64,000 nt of DNA, from contig BCKT01000017.1 of assembly GCA_003116875.1 (NCBI GenBank), positions 248,001 through 312,000 of the forward strand, in the 5' to 3' direction. The notes beneath the pieces are model-generated. The model was given only the letters and a program-made list of their open reading frames with translations, was not told the origin of the DNA and did no database searches. Position numbers and translations under genes: made by a program. Positions 25,007 to 37,262 of this stretch are shown here, one piece after another; within the stretch, counting starts at the first letter, position 1; the number at the start of each line of letters is the position of its first letter. Origin of the DNA: Takashimella koratensis. Its lineage: Eukaryota > Basidiomycota > Tremellomycetes > Trichosporonales > Tetragoniomycetaceae.

Positions 25007-26819
25007 TCACTGTTTGACCCATGTAACACCGACCTTCGGTGTAGTACCGCGAAGTGCATCAAGTTGGTTCTCAACTTCTCTCGCCCATTGAGTCGTGAAT
25101 CGATCTCTCCCCTCGTTGTCCATCGACGGGGCGAAGTGAGAAAATGTGAGGTTGTATTTGCATTCACCACCGCCAAGTCGCCAGAGATAAGCCGCCATGT
25201 GAGGCGGCGGCGAAAGAGGGCTTCGATCATACGTCAGAGTATCCCAGTTACGATACTGGTCTTGGATCATGATGTGAAGGTCCATCCTCTGGAGTGAGAG
25301 CAAGTAGGGACGCGGGAATGCCGAGGTGATACAATCGAAGAAAGAGGGATCATGTGCCTCGACCTTGCTCGCACGGGCTGTGAGACGAATGCTCGAAAGG
25401 TCGGCAAGTTCTTTCTCAACAGGGCGAAGAAAGAAAATGTCTTTGAGCTTCAAGTAGTCGGCGGGAGACGGGTGGGGTGTTTGAGCTGTTAACCCGACTA
25501 CGATCTTTCCCAACTGGAGGTCTTTGAGATTTGGGAAACAGGAAGAAATGTTCTTCAAGTCTGCCATGGTGCACGCGTCGTGTGATGTATGGATCGTAAC
25601 AACATGGGCATTCAGGCTAATGTCGTCAAGTGTTACCTGCGACAACGTTTGGATCGCCGTGCGAACTTCGTGAGCTCGCACGTCGACAGTGCGAATCTCA
25701 TCCCTCTCCAAAAGTTCACGAATCGCCAAGGTGTACGCGTGTTTGTCATCGCCGTTAGAAATCATCAACTGGAGCGCGCACGTTGGACGTTCAACGTCCC
25801 ATTCAACTGGAAACTGGGGCAAACAGCCGGCACTTAGCTCCCCATGCACAATCGTTGCAGACGTTCGGATCTTGACCGATATCGGGTTCGTATTGCGGTT
25901 AACAAACCCGCGGTTACCGCCGGGGAAGATGAACTCGCGCAGCTTGGGGTAGTTTTCAACATAGCTTTTCACGTCAAGCCCGTCCAACGACTTGACGCAG
26001 ACCTGCCGCATCGCCTTATCGTAGCTTCTCGCTCGAGACTAAAGTTTTAGTCGCCAAAGCGCAAAAGTCAAAGAACACAGGGAGTGAGGTGCGTATCAGA
26101 GCTAAGGTTTCAGCGACCTAGCCACACTTCTCAACCTCTTATTGCTACAACCGTAAACACTGCACATACCGAGGCGTGGCGTAGATCCTGACCACAAGAC
26201 AGAGTGAAGGTGGTGAACGTCAGTTTCAGTGAACATCGCCGTTTACACATCAGACTCACCAATCCTCTCTGTTCCTCATCATTACGAGCCGGTCCGTATT
26301 TCATCGAGCTATACAAAAACTGGATCGCCTCTTCGGACGTCCCATGATCGACCTGAAGCAGTTTATACAGCGTATGGTAGTCTGCTTGAGCCATTATGGA
26401 ATGACGCAATTCAGTCACGGGCCAGATGCAGTCAAAGAGTTCGGCAGCGCCCACGGAGGTGAAACCCCTCTCAATATGCTGGTCTGAGGTGGTACTCTGG
26501 GTTTTCGGTAGGGTGTCCGGGAGGGTCTCTGGGAGAGTGTCGGATATCTCGTCTGTGGTTCCTACTGCAGTGTCGATCTTTCCATTTGAGTCAAGGTTGT
26601 AGGTATAATGAATGTCAGTTGAAGAAGTGGGACTTGGTCTAGGCTACTCACGTCGCATGTTTCGTCGTTAGGCCTGTCGCGCACGGTCTTCACTTGTTCG
26701 AGCGTCGGAGGAGTGGAAGGTGGTCTGGGTGTATTCATTTCGGAGGCAGCACGGCGAGTCATCACAGCCATGACCAGACGGGAGAGACGAAGAGCTTGCA
26801 CAAGTGTATTGAGAAACAT
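25007..26819 (-). CDS. F-box-like family member D
   Basis: Exons 26819-26652, 26577-26260, 26187-26170 (18-nt micro-exon, DLRHAS) and 26038-25007 join in frame to 511 residues. The leader MFLNTLVQALRLSRLV resembles the leader of C in position and character. A Thr/Pro-rich stretch precedes the F-box-like region (LFDCIWPVTELRHSIMAQ, LLQVDHGTSEEAIQFLY). The last exon opens SRARSYDKAMR and contains VKIRT, EWDVERPTC and IREL, so D is the third member of the B-C-D subgroup. The exon 1-2 acceptor (AAAG before ATC GAC) is the least certain join. Confidence 0.68.
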
Positions 26820-27144
26820 CAAAGCTACTCTTTTGTACGGGAAAGTAGATGAAAGAGTACAGATAGAGAAGTTTAAGGTGGCAAAACTGTTATAAAAGCT
26901 TTGTAGGGGAAAGAACATCGGGTTGTTGAGTGCGAGAATATTCCAGAACGCAGAGCAGTGACGAGGCCTGCGTCGGCAACGGATTGCTTCCGGCGGCTGC
27001 TGGGTGTTTGGATGTTGCTTGAGCGCAGTATAGCGCAGGAGGGTCCGGTGGGTTGGAATACGACACGTGTCGCGTCAAGAGTCAAGAAATATAGTAAAAG
27101 CTGTCGGTCACATGGAGACATTAGAGTTGGAGGATGCTTCGATG

Positions 27145-28172
27145 TCACGCGGGCGTAAAAATGATGGCGGAGAGCAATTCATGTAGAGTAGGTCGTGCGT
27201 GCTCATCCTCGGCCGACGGGTCGTATAGTTTTAGGCGTCGAAGATTTGAACATTGAGCCAACAGCATTTCAATATCGGAGCCTTGGCTCGACATACGAGA
27301 TCTAAGCTCCACCCGATGAACCTTATCCAAGAGCCCGCTCTTCCCTAGCCACCCAATCAGCGTACAGACCGGCATCGGCTCTTCCAGCGCAACGACGATA
27401 CTTTCGAGCCTCGGCGGAACTCTGCCGGGAGGCAGGTAAACGAGTCTGTTCAATGCGAACGGCACCGATGGATCCGGGATCGTCGTGATGGTTACGTCGT
27501 GCCAAACCTCGATGATGTTCCAGCACTTTGGTGCCCACGAGAGGTCGATCATGCACCATGGCGCATATCGTGTTTCGTGAGTATGATACGAAACAACCTC
27601 GACGTTGACCTTGCTTTGGTCTATGTCGGGTGAGTCCACCGCCCGGGACTTGTCTCGCGAGATGGGAGCGGGGTCGGGCGAAGGTGGATCCTCGGGTAGG
27701 GCCACAGGTGAAGAAGGTTTGAATCGGATGACTCGCGATGGCGTGCGAAGGCACTCAAGATGAGGGAGCCTCCGGCGCAACGTCTCAAGATCGTCGCCGC
27801 GCGGCGCAGGCCATGACGGGAACCCCAGCCGTCGGGATTGGTCGAGGTTGACGACGCGGACGAAGGAGAGATACAACTCATGTCGCGGCTGCGAGGAATT
27901 CTGTTAGCCCGGTGAGTGTGGGAGAGTTCGGAGATTGGGCTGAACAAGGTAGGTAGGTAGCTTACCGTGTCGGCGAACTGGGCGATCTTAAGCCAGTCGG
28001 TATACTCCAGCTCGCGGTACAAAAGGTCTACGGTCTCCGAAAAAGTTGTGCGATCGAGGACGAGCACGTGCGCGAGCGTCGTGACATCTAAGTCATCGAT
28101 GATAGAGTGTCGAAGGTGGTCGATGTACCAAATTTGTGCGGCGGGGTCGAAATTTGAATCGAGCGAGACCAT
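27145..28172 (-). CDS. F-box-like family member E, short
   Basis: Two exons, 28172-27966 and 27888-27145, join in phase 0 to 316 residues. Exon 1 encodes MVSLDSNFDPAAQIWYIDHL and the F-box-like segment LRHSIIDDLDVTTLAHVLVLDRTTF...LYRELEY, the clearest F-box-like pattern of the cluster. Exon 2 opens PRHELYLSFVR. The C-terminal part includes PRLESIVVALEEP and LLAQCSNLRRLKLYDPSAE, which read like degenerate Leu-rich repeats. It is about 150-200 residues shorter than B-D and G. It has no micro-exon. Confidence 0.72.
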
Positions 28173-28930
28173 GGTGTTATTCGTGAAGCCTCGACGCGCA
28201 GGAAGAACATGTCAAACTCGTCGCAAGATCTGGGGCGGGATGCACGCCGTTGTCAAGCTGGATATATACCTACCAGGGCTTCACGATCAAAGGCATGCGT
28301 TTCAACCCATCAGCGGCGGAGCCCGACATGGCCGACCAGCCGAAGCCGACCAGCCGGTGCCATCACACAGTTCACGACACCACCGCAAAGGAGCACACAA
28401 CTCGCAGAGAGGCAAGAGTATTTAGAGAGCCAAAGCGGTGTGCATGATCCCTATCCACTTTGTGTACCTCGCTCTTCCAGTTTGAACCATCTCAATCATC
28501 AAAACACGTTGCCTCGATGTTAACGATTCACCAAGACTCGGTGTGAAGGAATGCGGGGAAGGCTTTGGTAACGACATCCACAACGATATGTGCATCAAGG
28601 TAAGTTGACAAATGATTCGGTTGTTAACCACTCCCCTGAGTCAGATGTATATCAAGGTAAGTTGTCAAGTAATTCGGTTGCTCACCACTCCCCTGAGGTC
28701 AAAAGTCCGCTTGGAAGTAACAGTTACGACGAGTCAGTAACGAGTGATGTAACGATGTACATATCAAGGTGGGTTTATCCTGCTCACACTCTTCTTCTTT
28801 CGGACTACTTATCTCATTGTTGACAAGTTGTAATAGCCTTGTTCATTCCAACCGCTCTCGTGGCCTCCACTCGCTTCTTCCAACGTCCATGAAGTAAGCC
28901 TGAATCCCATCCTTGCACTGCTCAACCAGC
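28173..28930. other. intergenic with about 57-bp imperfect repeats
   Basis: No gene is supported. Two imperfect tandem copies begin at about 28594 and 28651 (ATCAAGGTAAGTTG ... ATTCGGTTG ... CCACTCCCCTGAG). A third, partial ATATCAAGGT motif is at 28761. Confidence 0.7.
28590..28705. repeat. two tandem copies, period about 57 bp
   Basis: Copies at about 28594-28640 and 28651-28697 share ATCAAGGTAAGTTG, then ATTCGGTTG, then CCACTCCCCTGAG with few substitutions. A degenerate echo starts at 28761, roughly two periods later. Confidence 0.8.
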
Positions 28931-30576
28931 TCACCCTCTTCTCCAGCTCGACCCCACCTCCCCCCGTCTCTTATCAGCAACCCCCTCCACGGCCCTCTTC
29001 AACGCCCTTCCATACTCTCCCAACCGCACATGCTTCGCATCCACACTAAGCCGACACCCTTCTCGGCCTATCTCCAACAAATGGGGCGCGAGGTCTTCAA
29101 CAGGCGGGAGAGAGGCGAGGAAGGCTTGGATGAGGTGCTCGAGTGGGCGGGGGAAAGGTTTGAATTGTTCGATGAAGTGAAGCTCGAGTGTTTCGAGGGC
29201 TCGAAGTGGGCGCGTGGGTGAAGAGGTCGAGAGATGGTCGGGTTGGATAGGGTACGAGTTTGTCGTTGAGGAGGTCGTGGTCAAGGTTGGAATGGATGCG
29301 GAGGGCGAAAGTGTCGGTAGGGCGGTAAGGGTCGTGGATGGTAGCGGTGTAGGCAAGACGTGAACAGATAGTTGCTGTAGTCGAGGTAGCGACCCCCAGT
29401 CGGAATTCACAAAATCGGCAAGTGTATACGGCTCGTTCCTGTAGTCATCTGCAAGATCTGATCCAATGACTAATTTCTCCAACCCTTGAAATTCTCGCAA
29501 CAGCTCCAACCTGTGCGTTTCCTCCACCTGGCCCACCTGGCACACCTGGCCCACTTGGACTTCACACCCCTTTTGTGCCTGTTGCAACTCGTGTGCGTCT
29601 TGCCTTTCGTTCCTCTCGACTCTCCCCTCTCTCTTCACAGGCGCCAACAATGTCAGACCCTTAACATACTTCTCCAGCCCATATTTCTTCGTCCAATCCA
29701 CCAGCGTCTTCAAATCCCAAGACGTCCTCAAACACAGCGTGAGGAGTGTATTTCCCCTCTCCCTCGCAATGTTGAGAATCTCTCCCTGTGCCGCGTCCGC
29801 GATCCCCCCGGATTTGTGGTCAAGTAACGAAAGATGGGCGTGGAAGTACGGCGTGACGACCCAATCGTGAGGAAGCGGGTACCGTTCCGGAGTCGTAAAG
29901 TCGTTGATCGAAAGTCGGGTCCAATGGGCTTTAATAGTTGTTATCATATCGATATTGACCACGGGGCTTGATATGGATCGGATGAGAAGGTCACTTGTCA
30001 TGTAGATTAAGCGAAGACGGGGGAACCGGTCGAGTAAGTCTCGAAACGCGAAAGAGGAATCGGTACGTGTCAAGTAATGGAACAAGTATACGTCCACGGC
30101 TCTTACAGCGAGTCGATACGCTTCTGCCCTATGCTGGGCGTTGTCAGTGTTATGAAGCCAGAAGGTGTCAAGGTGTTCGACATATAGCGAGTGCAGTCTG
30201 GTTGGTCTGGTGTAGTCTGGTGTAGTCGGTGTAGTCTGTGTAGTCTTTGTAGTCTTTGTAGTCTGCTGTAGGTGCAGTCTGGCGTAGTCTGGTATAGTCC
30301 AGTCTAGGAAGTACATTTGTAGCTAAGACTTACTTTAGGGGCCCCCTGGCTGTATTCGAATTTAGCAGGTGAAGCGAAATTGTAGAGCCGTTCAACGGCG
30401 TCGTAGAAACCTTCAGAGTTGACGAGGAGTAAATTGAACAAGTCATGGGTAGATAGGTTGGATATGATCTGACGACGGACTGGGGTAGTGGTCCATACTG
30501 TCCGTAGAAGGGGTTTTGTCGGGGGGACACTATACTTTGCGCTTGCGCTGGGGACCGGGTCGTGTTTTTCGCTCAT
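28931..30576 (-). CDS. F-box-like family member F
   Basis: Exons 30576-30334 and 30133-28931 join in phase 0 to 481 residues. Exon 1 has a short leader and the F-box-like segment VRRQIISNLSTHDLFNLLLV, NSEGFYDAVERLY. Exon 2 opens HRAEAYRLAVR. The C-terminal part has Leu-rich phrases (FPRLRLIYMTSDLLI, LPRLQQLSVHVLP, ALETLELHFIEQF) suggesting LRR-like folding. It also has a QVGQV repeat, encoded by a short minisatellite near 29525-29565. The 200-nt intron is mostly tandem GTAGTCTGGT-like sequence (30190-30300). No micro-exon was found. Confidence 0.75.
30190..30300. repeat. tandem GTAGTCTGK repeat in intron of member F
   Basis: About ten short imperfect units of the form GTAGTCTGGT/GTAGTCTTT occur in a row on the plus strand. 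They fill most of the intron of the minus-strand gene. Confidence 0.85.
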
Positions 30577-31047
30577 GGCTCCTTGGACCGGTTTGGATAA
30601 AGGTTCGGGACCGAGGCGTTCAGTGTGTTCAGGATCGTAAGATCAGTCGCGAATAGGTGTCGGGGAGAGATGAAGTGCGTGCGTTAGATACCTGAAATTG
30701 GTGCCCTGCTCAGGCTTGGAACGGGATCAGTCAGTGCGATGAAGGGAGAAAAAAAGACGATAATCAGCCAATGCAAACCCCCCCCCCCCCCCCCTTTGTT
30801 CACTTTGTTCTCAGCCTCCCTTTCTTGTCTCTCCTTTCACATTCTACCACCGTGCCACCGAAATATCCACTCAGATGTTGCATCGCGTGCGTTACTGCGC
30901 TGGATAAGGTGGTACCGCATTATAAACTCTCCAAGACCTCGTCACGGCTGTCGTTATCGTAATATCGACCTGGAGCTGGGTCTGCACATCTGATCACAAC
31001 CCTTTTCTCCCACGCCCGTGCTCTGTTCTCTCGGCCCAACCAGTGGA

Positions 31048-33905
31048 TTAGGTCGACGCCGGATCCACAGGATTCCCCGGGGGTGAGTTCGCGCGACTAT
31101 CCAATGCCGCGCCAGGTGCAGGCGGCGGCATTTGCACAAATGATATCGCCGAGAACTACCATAATCAGCACCCAGTACCAAGCACCAAGAAGGGGACTAG
31201 TTGCACTCACCATATTACACCAATCTTTGACGAGTTCGGTATCTGTCCCTGGAGTCGAAGCTTGACCACATAATGCACAGGCGATATGGAAAACTTTCCC
31301 ACGGACTGATTCGCCGTTTGACGCGAGGTCTTCGACGGGGATACTGCGTCATGTCAGCGACGTCTATAGAGGTGTGACACTTGGGTGAAGCAGAGGTCAA
31401 GATAAGGGCAGCAGGGCTTACCTCATTAGCAAGTTGTGGATCTCGCGCGCGATGGCTTCGCGTTCCCGACCGAGTTGGTCCTCATCGACGTTTAGCGCGG
31501 ATCGGAGGTCGTACTGTGGTTTCAAGTTTGCATACAAGACAAAGTTTCGTCAGCTCTATTCCATCTAACTTTCCTCTACACCTCTTCGCAGACCTGAACC
31601 CTTCACTCACCAAAGCAAACTTTACAATCGCGACCGTGATCAAGATGTTCGCTCTCTGCATCGCAAATACTTGTCTTGTCGATTCCGGTCCCTGACAAGT
31701 ATTCGGATCCTGAATCACCCCTGGCATTTCCCTCAATAACTGATGTACTCTCTCTTCCGCGGCTACTGTCCATTCCGTTCCGATTGTCTGGAGTTCCGAG
31801 AGGATACAGCGATGGTGGAAGAAACATTCGGATAGGATCCGGAATAGTTTCGAGACGGAGACGAAACCTGCCAAGAGAGAGGTACGGGATGCGGGCTGGG
31901 GGAACATCCCTTGAGAGGTGATAAAGTCGTCGTCGATGGCTTCGGGGTAGGAACAAACGCCTTGAAAGTCGTTGATTAGCATCGGGTTGCCAGCGACTGC
32001 ACGGGTCCTGTAGGGGTAGGGGAGTAACGTGTTAGCAGAACATTTCTTGGATTCGTTGAGCACGCGTCTTTTGCGACGGCGTTCACTGAAAACACCCACT
32101 TATCACTCGCGTAGAGCTGCCAAAACACCCGCCGCCTCAGCTGCACCTCGACCGCGTCGAGGCCTAGTGATACCGTCCTCGAGTCGCTATGCAGCCCCAG
32201 CGTGAAAGCGAGCTGTACCGCCTGACCCAGTCGCGAGGCGGCGGTATGTGCGAGCCCGATGGAGAGGAGGTAAAAGTTGTCGCTGAGTCGGGTGAGTACT
32301 TACTTGAATAACGAGATTCACAGAGGCTTCAAGAGAAATGAGACCTCGTAGCCGACTTACAAGATGATGATGGAGATCTGGGTGAGTGAGACCTGGCCGT
32401 GGTAAGTCCGCTGAAGCGCTTGACTCGTTCGATGACACCGCCGTTGAAGGCGCTTCAACCCCTCGACGTCGAATTGGTCTGTCACGAGTCGGCTCGTCGG
32501 TAGTTGCGATACGGTATAGGCGACTATCGTAGTCATCAGCAAGCGCAACTAGTTTATAGTATCATGGTACTCACCTATACTCAACAACAGTGCCCGGAAA
32601 TCCGTATCTCTTTGATCCAGCCTCGTCGCGAGGTTCTCCGCAAACGTCGGCCGATGCACCAACGGCAGTAATGGCCAGAGGTACTGCAGATATAGGGAGA
32701 TATAGTGCGATATATTCGCCCAAGAGGTAACGTCTTCCAACTGCGGTTCTTTCTGCATCTGCTGTTGAAGTAAACCCGCGAGGGTTCCGGGTCCAGTCGA
32801 GGTAGACGCGATGAGGGTCTCGGGTGATTCGAGTGAGAGGAGCTGGGCTTGTTCGGATGGGAAAGAGACGGTTGGGTCGAATCCAAACCCCAAGTCGCTT
32901 GTCCCAAAGAGCGCCGTGGTATCGATCATCGAATCAAGCCAGCTCAATCCTGTCCCACCTGTCCCGTTCCCTGTTCCACTCCCGCCTGCGCTACCTGTCC
33001 CGCTCCCACCTCCATTCGCATCCGCGTTGCCCGGTTTCGTATCGCCCGAGCCATTGGCGAACCCGTTCCCGCCTGGTGTAAGAGAGAAAAATGAGAACGG
33101 GCTGCGGGCGGTATTACTGTTGCTGGTGGGGTGGGCGTTGGGCGACGGGCCAGGCCGAAGCGAGTCGGTGGCGGACGAAGGGAGGTCGGAATCGAGTGAC
33201 CGCGCCGAGTTTTGGGGAGTCTGTAATCCAAGAGGTGGGGAGGTAAAGGATGGAGAAGGGACGAGAGTAGTGTCGAGCAGGTAAGGGTGGTACCCTACTC
33301 GACTGGGACCACCGTTCGTTCCCCCGTTGACGGGGGAGTACTGGTGTCCGTTGAGAGTGGGAGAGAGGCCATGGTACTGTTGTTGCGCCTGCGCGGCTTT
33401 GAGCGCGATCGCGAAGCTGGACAAGGTCAGCAAGGATAGTGACGGTGCGAGGGGAATGGTGATAGGGGTACAAGTGTGACAACCATGACAGTGGTGACAA
33501 CCGTGTCGGTAGCGTTCGTCGTCGCCAGTGACGAGTGACGACCACCTCACCAATCAACTCACGAGTTCTTCCTCCCTGGTTTCTTGCGAACGTAATCAAA
33601 CGTGCAGTCGATCTGGAGATTACGACATCCGACGCATGGCGAGTGACCATCGTCTCCTTCTTCCTCGACGCATTTGATCTGGGCGAGTCAGTGGGTGCGG
33701 GGTGAGAGCTGGAGAGTATAGGAAGGGAGGGAGAGGGGGGAGGGGGGAGGGAGGGGGTGGAGGGGGTGGATGCTGGACGGTGGCGAGGAAGGGTGTAGCC
33801 GTGGCTAGGGAGGGGAGTGTGATCTGTGAAAAGAAGACCATTACCTACTTTACGTTTTCGACAATTATCGCATGTCCTCGAGAGGACTTTTGGCGGCGGC
33901 ATCAT
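31048..33905 (-). CDS. Zn2Cys6 transcription factor
   Basis: Nine exons (33905-33849, 33678-33563, 33416-32575, 32523-32361, 32282-32100, 32007-31611, 31513-31422, 31343-31211, 31155-31048) join in frame to 696 residues. Splicing exons 1 and 2 completes the binuclear zinc cluster CDNCRKRKIKC, 11 residues, CVGCRNLQIDC, followed by a basic linker (RKKPGRK). Ser/Gly/Asn-rich sequence fills exon 3, including a (GNGTG)-type stretch. A fungal-specific transcription factor domain runs through exons 3-6 (HRPTFAENLATR, DNFYLLSIGLAHTAASR, LGLHSDSR, VQLRRRVFWQLYASDK). This places it among DNA-binding regulators of metabolism; the target is unknown. It interrupts the F-box-like cluster and is divergent from member G. 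Confidence 0.9.
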
Positions 33906-34785
<880 letters not shown>

Positions 34786-36557
34786 ATGCAGCCTAAATAC
34801 CCCATCCCCCCTTCCCTCTACCCTATATGGGACGAATACACCCGTCTCCATCATCTCCATCGTGTCGACCGGCTCAAGACCCCATCCTGGACCGACTTCC
34901 ATAACTGGCGTCTTCACCCCGCCCACTCGGTTCCCTCCACTCACCCTCAACAACCTGGAGGTAGCGTGACCCGGCGCGACGCCCTTGCCGAGGCGGTATG
35001 GGGGATCGACCACGTACGCAGGCGGGTGGTAGAATGTACCATGGAGGTCGAAGGGAAGAAAGAGACAAAGAGGTTGCTCACTCTAAACAAGGATACTTTC
35101 CCGGATGTCGTTGCGGTGGTGTACGACAAAGCCAAATACGATGACGTGCCAAAGGTGTCGGTGAGTGACGATCGTTGGGCAGCGTTAGCTATTCGCGAGT
35201 CACCGACTTCCTCCACCTTCTCATCGTCTCCTTCCCGATCCTTTTAGACTCCCATTCCCCGCTTTTCTTCCCCACCACCCCTCTCTTCTCCATTCCTCCC
35301 CACCTAGCCCTCTCCTATGTCTCCACCCTTTGACCCCACTAACAACCCCAGGACCACCTCGCTACCTACCGCCGCTCGGTGCGCAACATTGACGCGCGTC
35401 GTTGTGCTCGCCGCCGCTTTCACCTCCACGATATCCCTACTCTCATCCAACGCTTCCCTGGCGCTTTCATCTTCCAAATTCCGGGTTACCATATTACGCT
35501 TGACCGCAAGTTTAACCGTGCCGCAGCTCACTTGACCATCGGGACGAGCTCGACCAAGCGGGTCCCCCAGGACACGGCTAACCTCAATTTCACTCTTCCA
35601 CACTCGGATCCGTTCAACCCCCCTCCACGACCCGGCGCTGGACTCGACACGTCCCGCCTCCCGTCCAACTTTGTTATCACCCACGTACACACGCTCGACT
35701 TGGCGGCGACGACGGACGATATCGAGCATCTTGGAGGAAACCCGACGACCGCTCCTCCCAACCCAAACAACCCCGGTGCCAACCAGGTCAACCAGTTTAT
35801 CGCAAACCAGGTTTTCGCCTGGAACCCGTTCAACGTCCTGCAGCTGCCTATCGACTTGGATGCTATCACCAGTACCGCTCTCCTCCCAGACGGCGCGCAG
35901 TTCCACAACATCAAACTCTCCCTTCCAATCTCGTTGGACCAAGCTCTCGACTGGTTGATGGACCATGGGAAAACTCTCGGTCCACTGACCACGACCTTCC
36001 GACTCCGTGGGACGGGGTGGACAGTTTCCAACCTGACTCGGATGGCGATGCTCATGCCGAACCTTTGCGAGATCTACCTGGGGGCATTTGAGCTCGATGG
36101 GCGACCATCTTCAAAGCCTGGAATCGGGTTCAACCCGCCCCACGCATATGTCGATTGGGGTAGCCTTTGGGGGTTTCTCTCCCTCTTTCCTTTCCCCCGC
36201 CTCGACCGGCTGACCATCGCCATTGAAGGTCACTTGTTCGCATACCCCCCTTCCCCGCCAATCTCGCCTCCCAAGCGCGGCCTGACCTGGCTCGAACTCA
36301 TCCTCTGGGTCCCAATCGGAGACGGACTCTGGCCCCCGGACCAAACCGTCGACCAAGCACTCATACAAGCCCTCGCGAGGAAACTGTTCAACATTGGTGG
36401 GGAAAAATGTTTCTATAAAGTCTCGTTTCCGTGTATAGGGAAACAAAAGGGGGATTGGAAGAATTGGGGGAAGACGGTGGAACAGGCTGGGAGAGAGTAT
36501 ACGAGGTTGGTTTGCATAGAGATCAAGGAGATTGTGAGGCAGTTGAGACGCGGGTAG
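34786..36557 (+). CDS. F-box-like family member G
   Basis: Exons 34786-35160 and 35352-36557 join in phase 0 to 526 residues. The ATG at 34786 (MQPKYPIPPSLYPIWDEYT) is the first plausible start after the microsatellite; in-frame codons upstream merely translate the TG repeat. The F-box-like segment in exon 1 is weak (GIDHVRRRVVECTME, LLTLNKDTFPDVVAVVYDKAKYDD). Exon 2 opens DHLATYRRSVR, the family block. The C-terminal part includes LTRMAMLMPNLCEIYLG and FPRLDRLTIAIEG, again LRR-like, and RGLTWLELILWVPIG. It is the only cluster member on the plus strand. Confidence 0.75.
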
Positions 36558-37262
36558 AGGGGTGGGAGTGGAGGGTGGGGCGGTAGGAGGGTAGTTGACC
36601 AAGGTGATGAGAGGCGGTGACGGTGAGGTGACCATGGCCTAGCGGCAAACCAGGAACGACGGGATGCACACGACACGACGACACGACGCGAGACGACACG
36701 ACGCGAGACGACACGACGCGAGACGACACGACACGAGGCGACACGACACGAGGCGACACGATGCAAGACGACACAGGCAAGACGCAAAGCAAGACGAGCG
36801 AAGCATTATACAATACACCCATACACCCATACACTCTGCAGGATTCATAACGGTACAGCCCCAACCCCAATCCCAGTCCCAGCCCCATTCCCATTCCCAG
36901 CCTTGGCACTTGGTACCTACAGTACCCTATCCATGCATCCATCCTTGGTCCGAGGCAAGCATCGGGTCCTACCCACGTGGCGTAAAATGGTACCCACCGA
37001 GGATCTAGGGAAAACGATCGACGGGGAGACTGACTCGAGGCCTCGGCCGGGTTTTTAGTCTGTCCGTTAGCTTGGCAACGTTTGTACCGTCATTTTCTCC
37101 TCCATCCACCTCTTCATCCATCCTCTTCCTCATCCTCACTCTCACCCTCATCCTCACCCTCATCCTCTTCGCCTCACATCCTCCTACCCACTCCCACTCC
37201 CACTCCCACCTCTCCTCATCCTCTTCCCTCTTCCCTCTTCCCTCTTTCCACGCACACCCACC
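36558..37262. other. intergenic with CGACACGACG repeat
   Basis: No gene is supported. A tandem repeat lies at 36667-36780 and a CT-rich leader of the next gene at 37080-37262. Confidence 0.65.
36667..36780. repeat. tandem ~15-bp repeat
   Basis: About seven imperfect units of roughly 15 bp (ACGACACGACGCGAG type, with ACGAGGCG variants) lie in a row, in the region between member G and the Smr gene. Confidence 0.85.

Noticed and set aside
33114..33905. 263-codon minus-strand ORF at the start of the Zn2Cys6 gene
   Set aside because: It reads through intron 1 after the first 19 codons and then out of frame. Splicing instead restores the complete zinc cluster.
36667..36780. Possible CRISPR-like array in the ACGACACGACGCGAG repeat
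   Set aside because: The units are adjacent without unique spacers and the genome is eukaryotic; it is a simple minisatellite.
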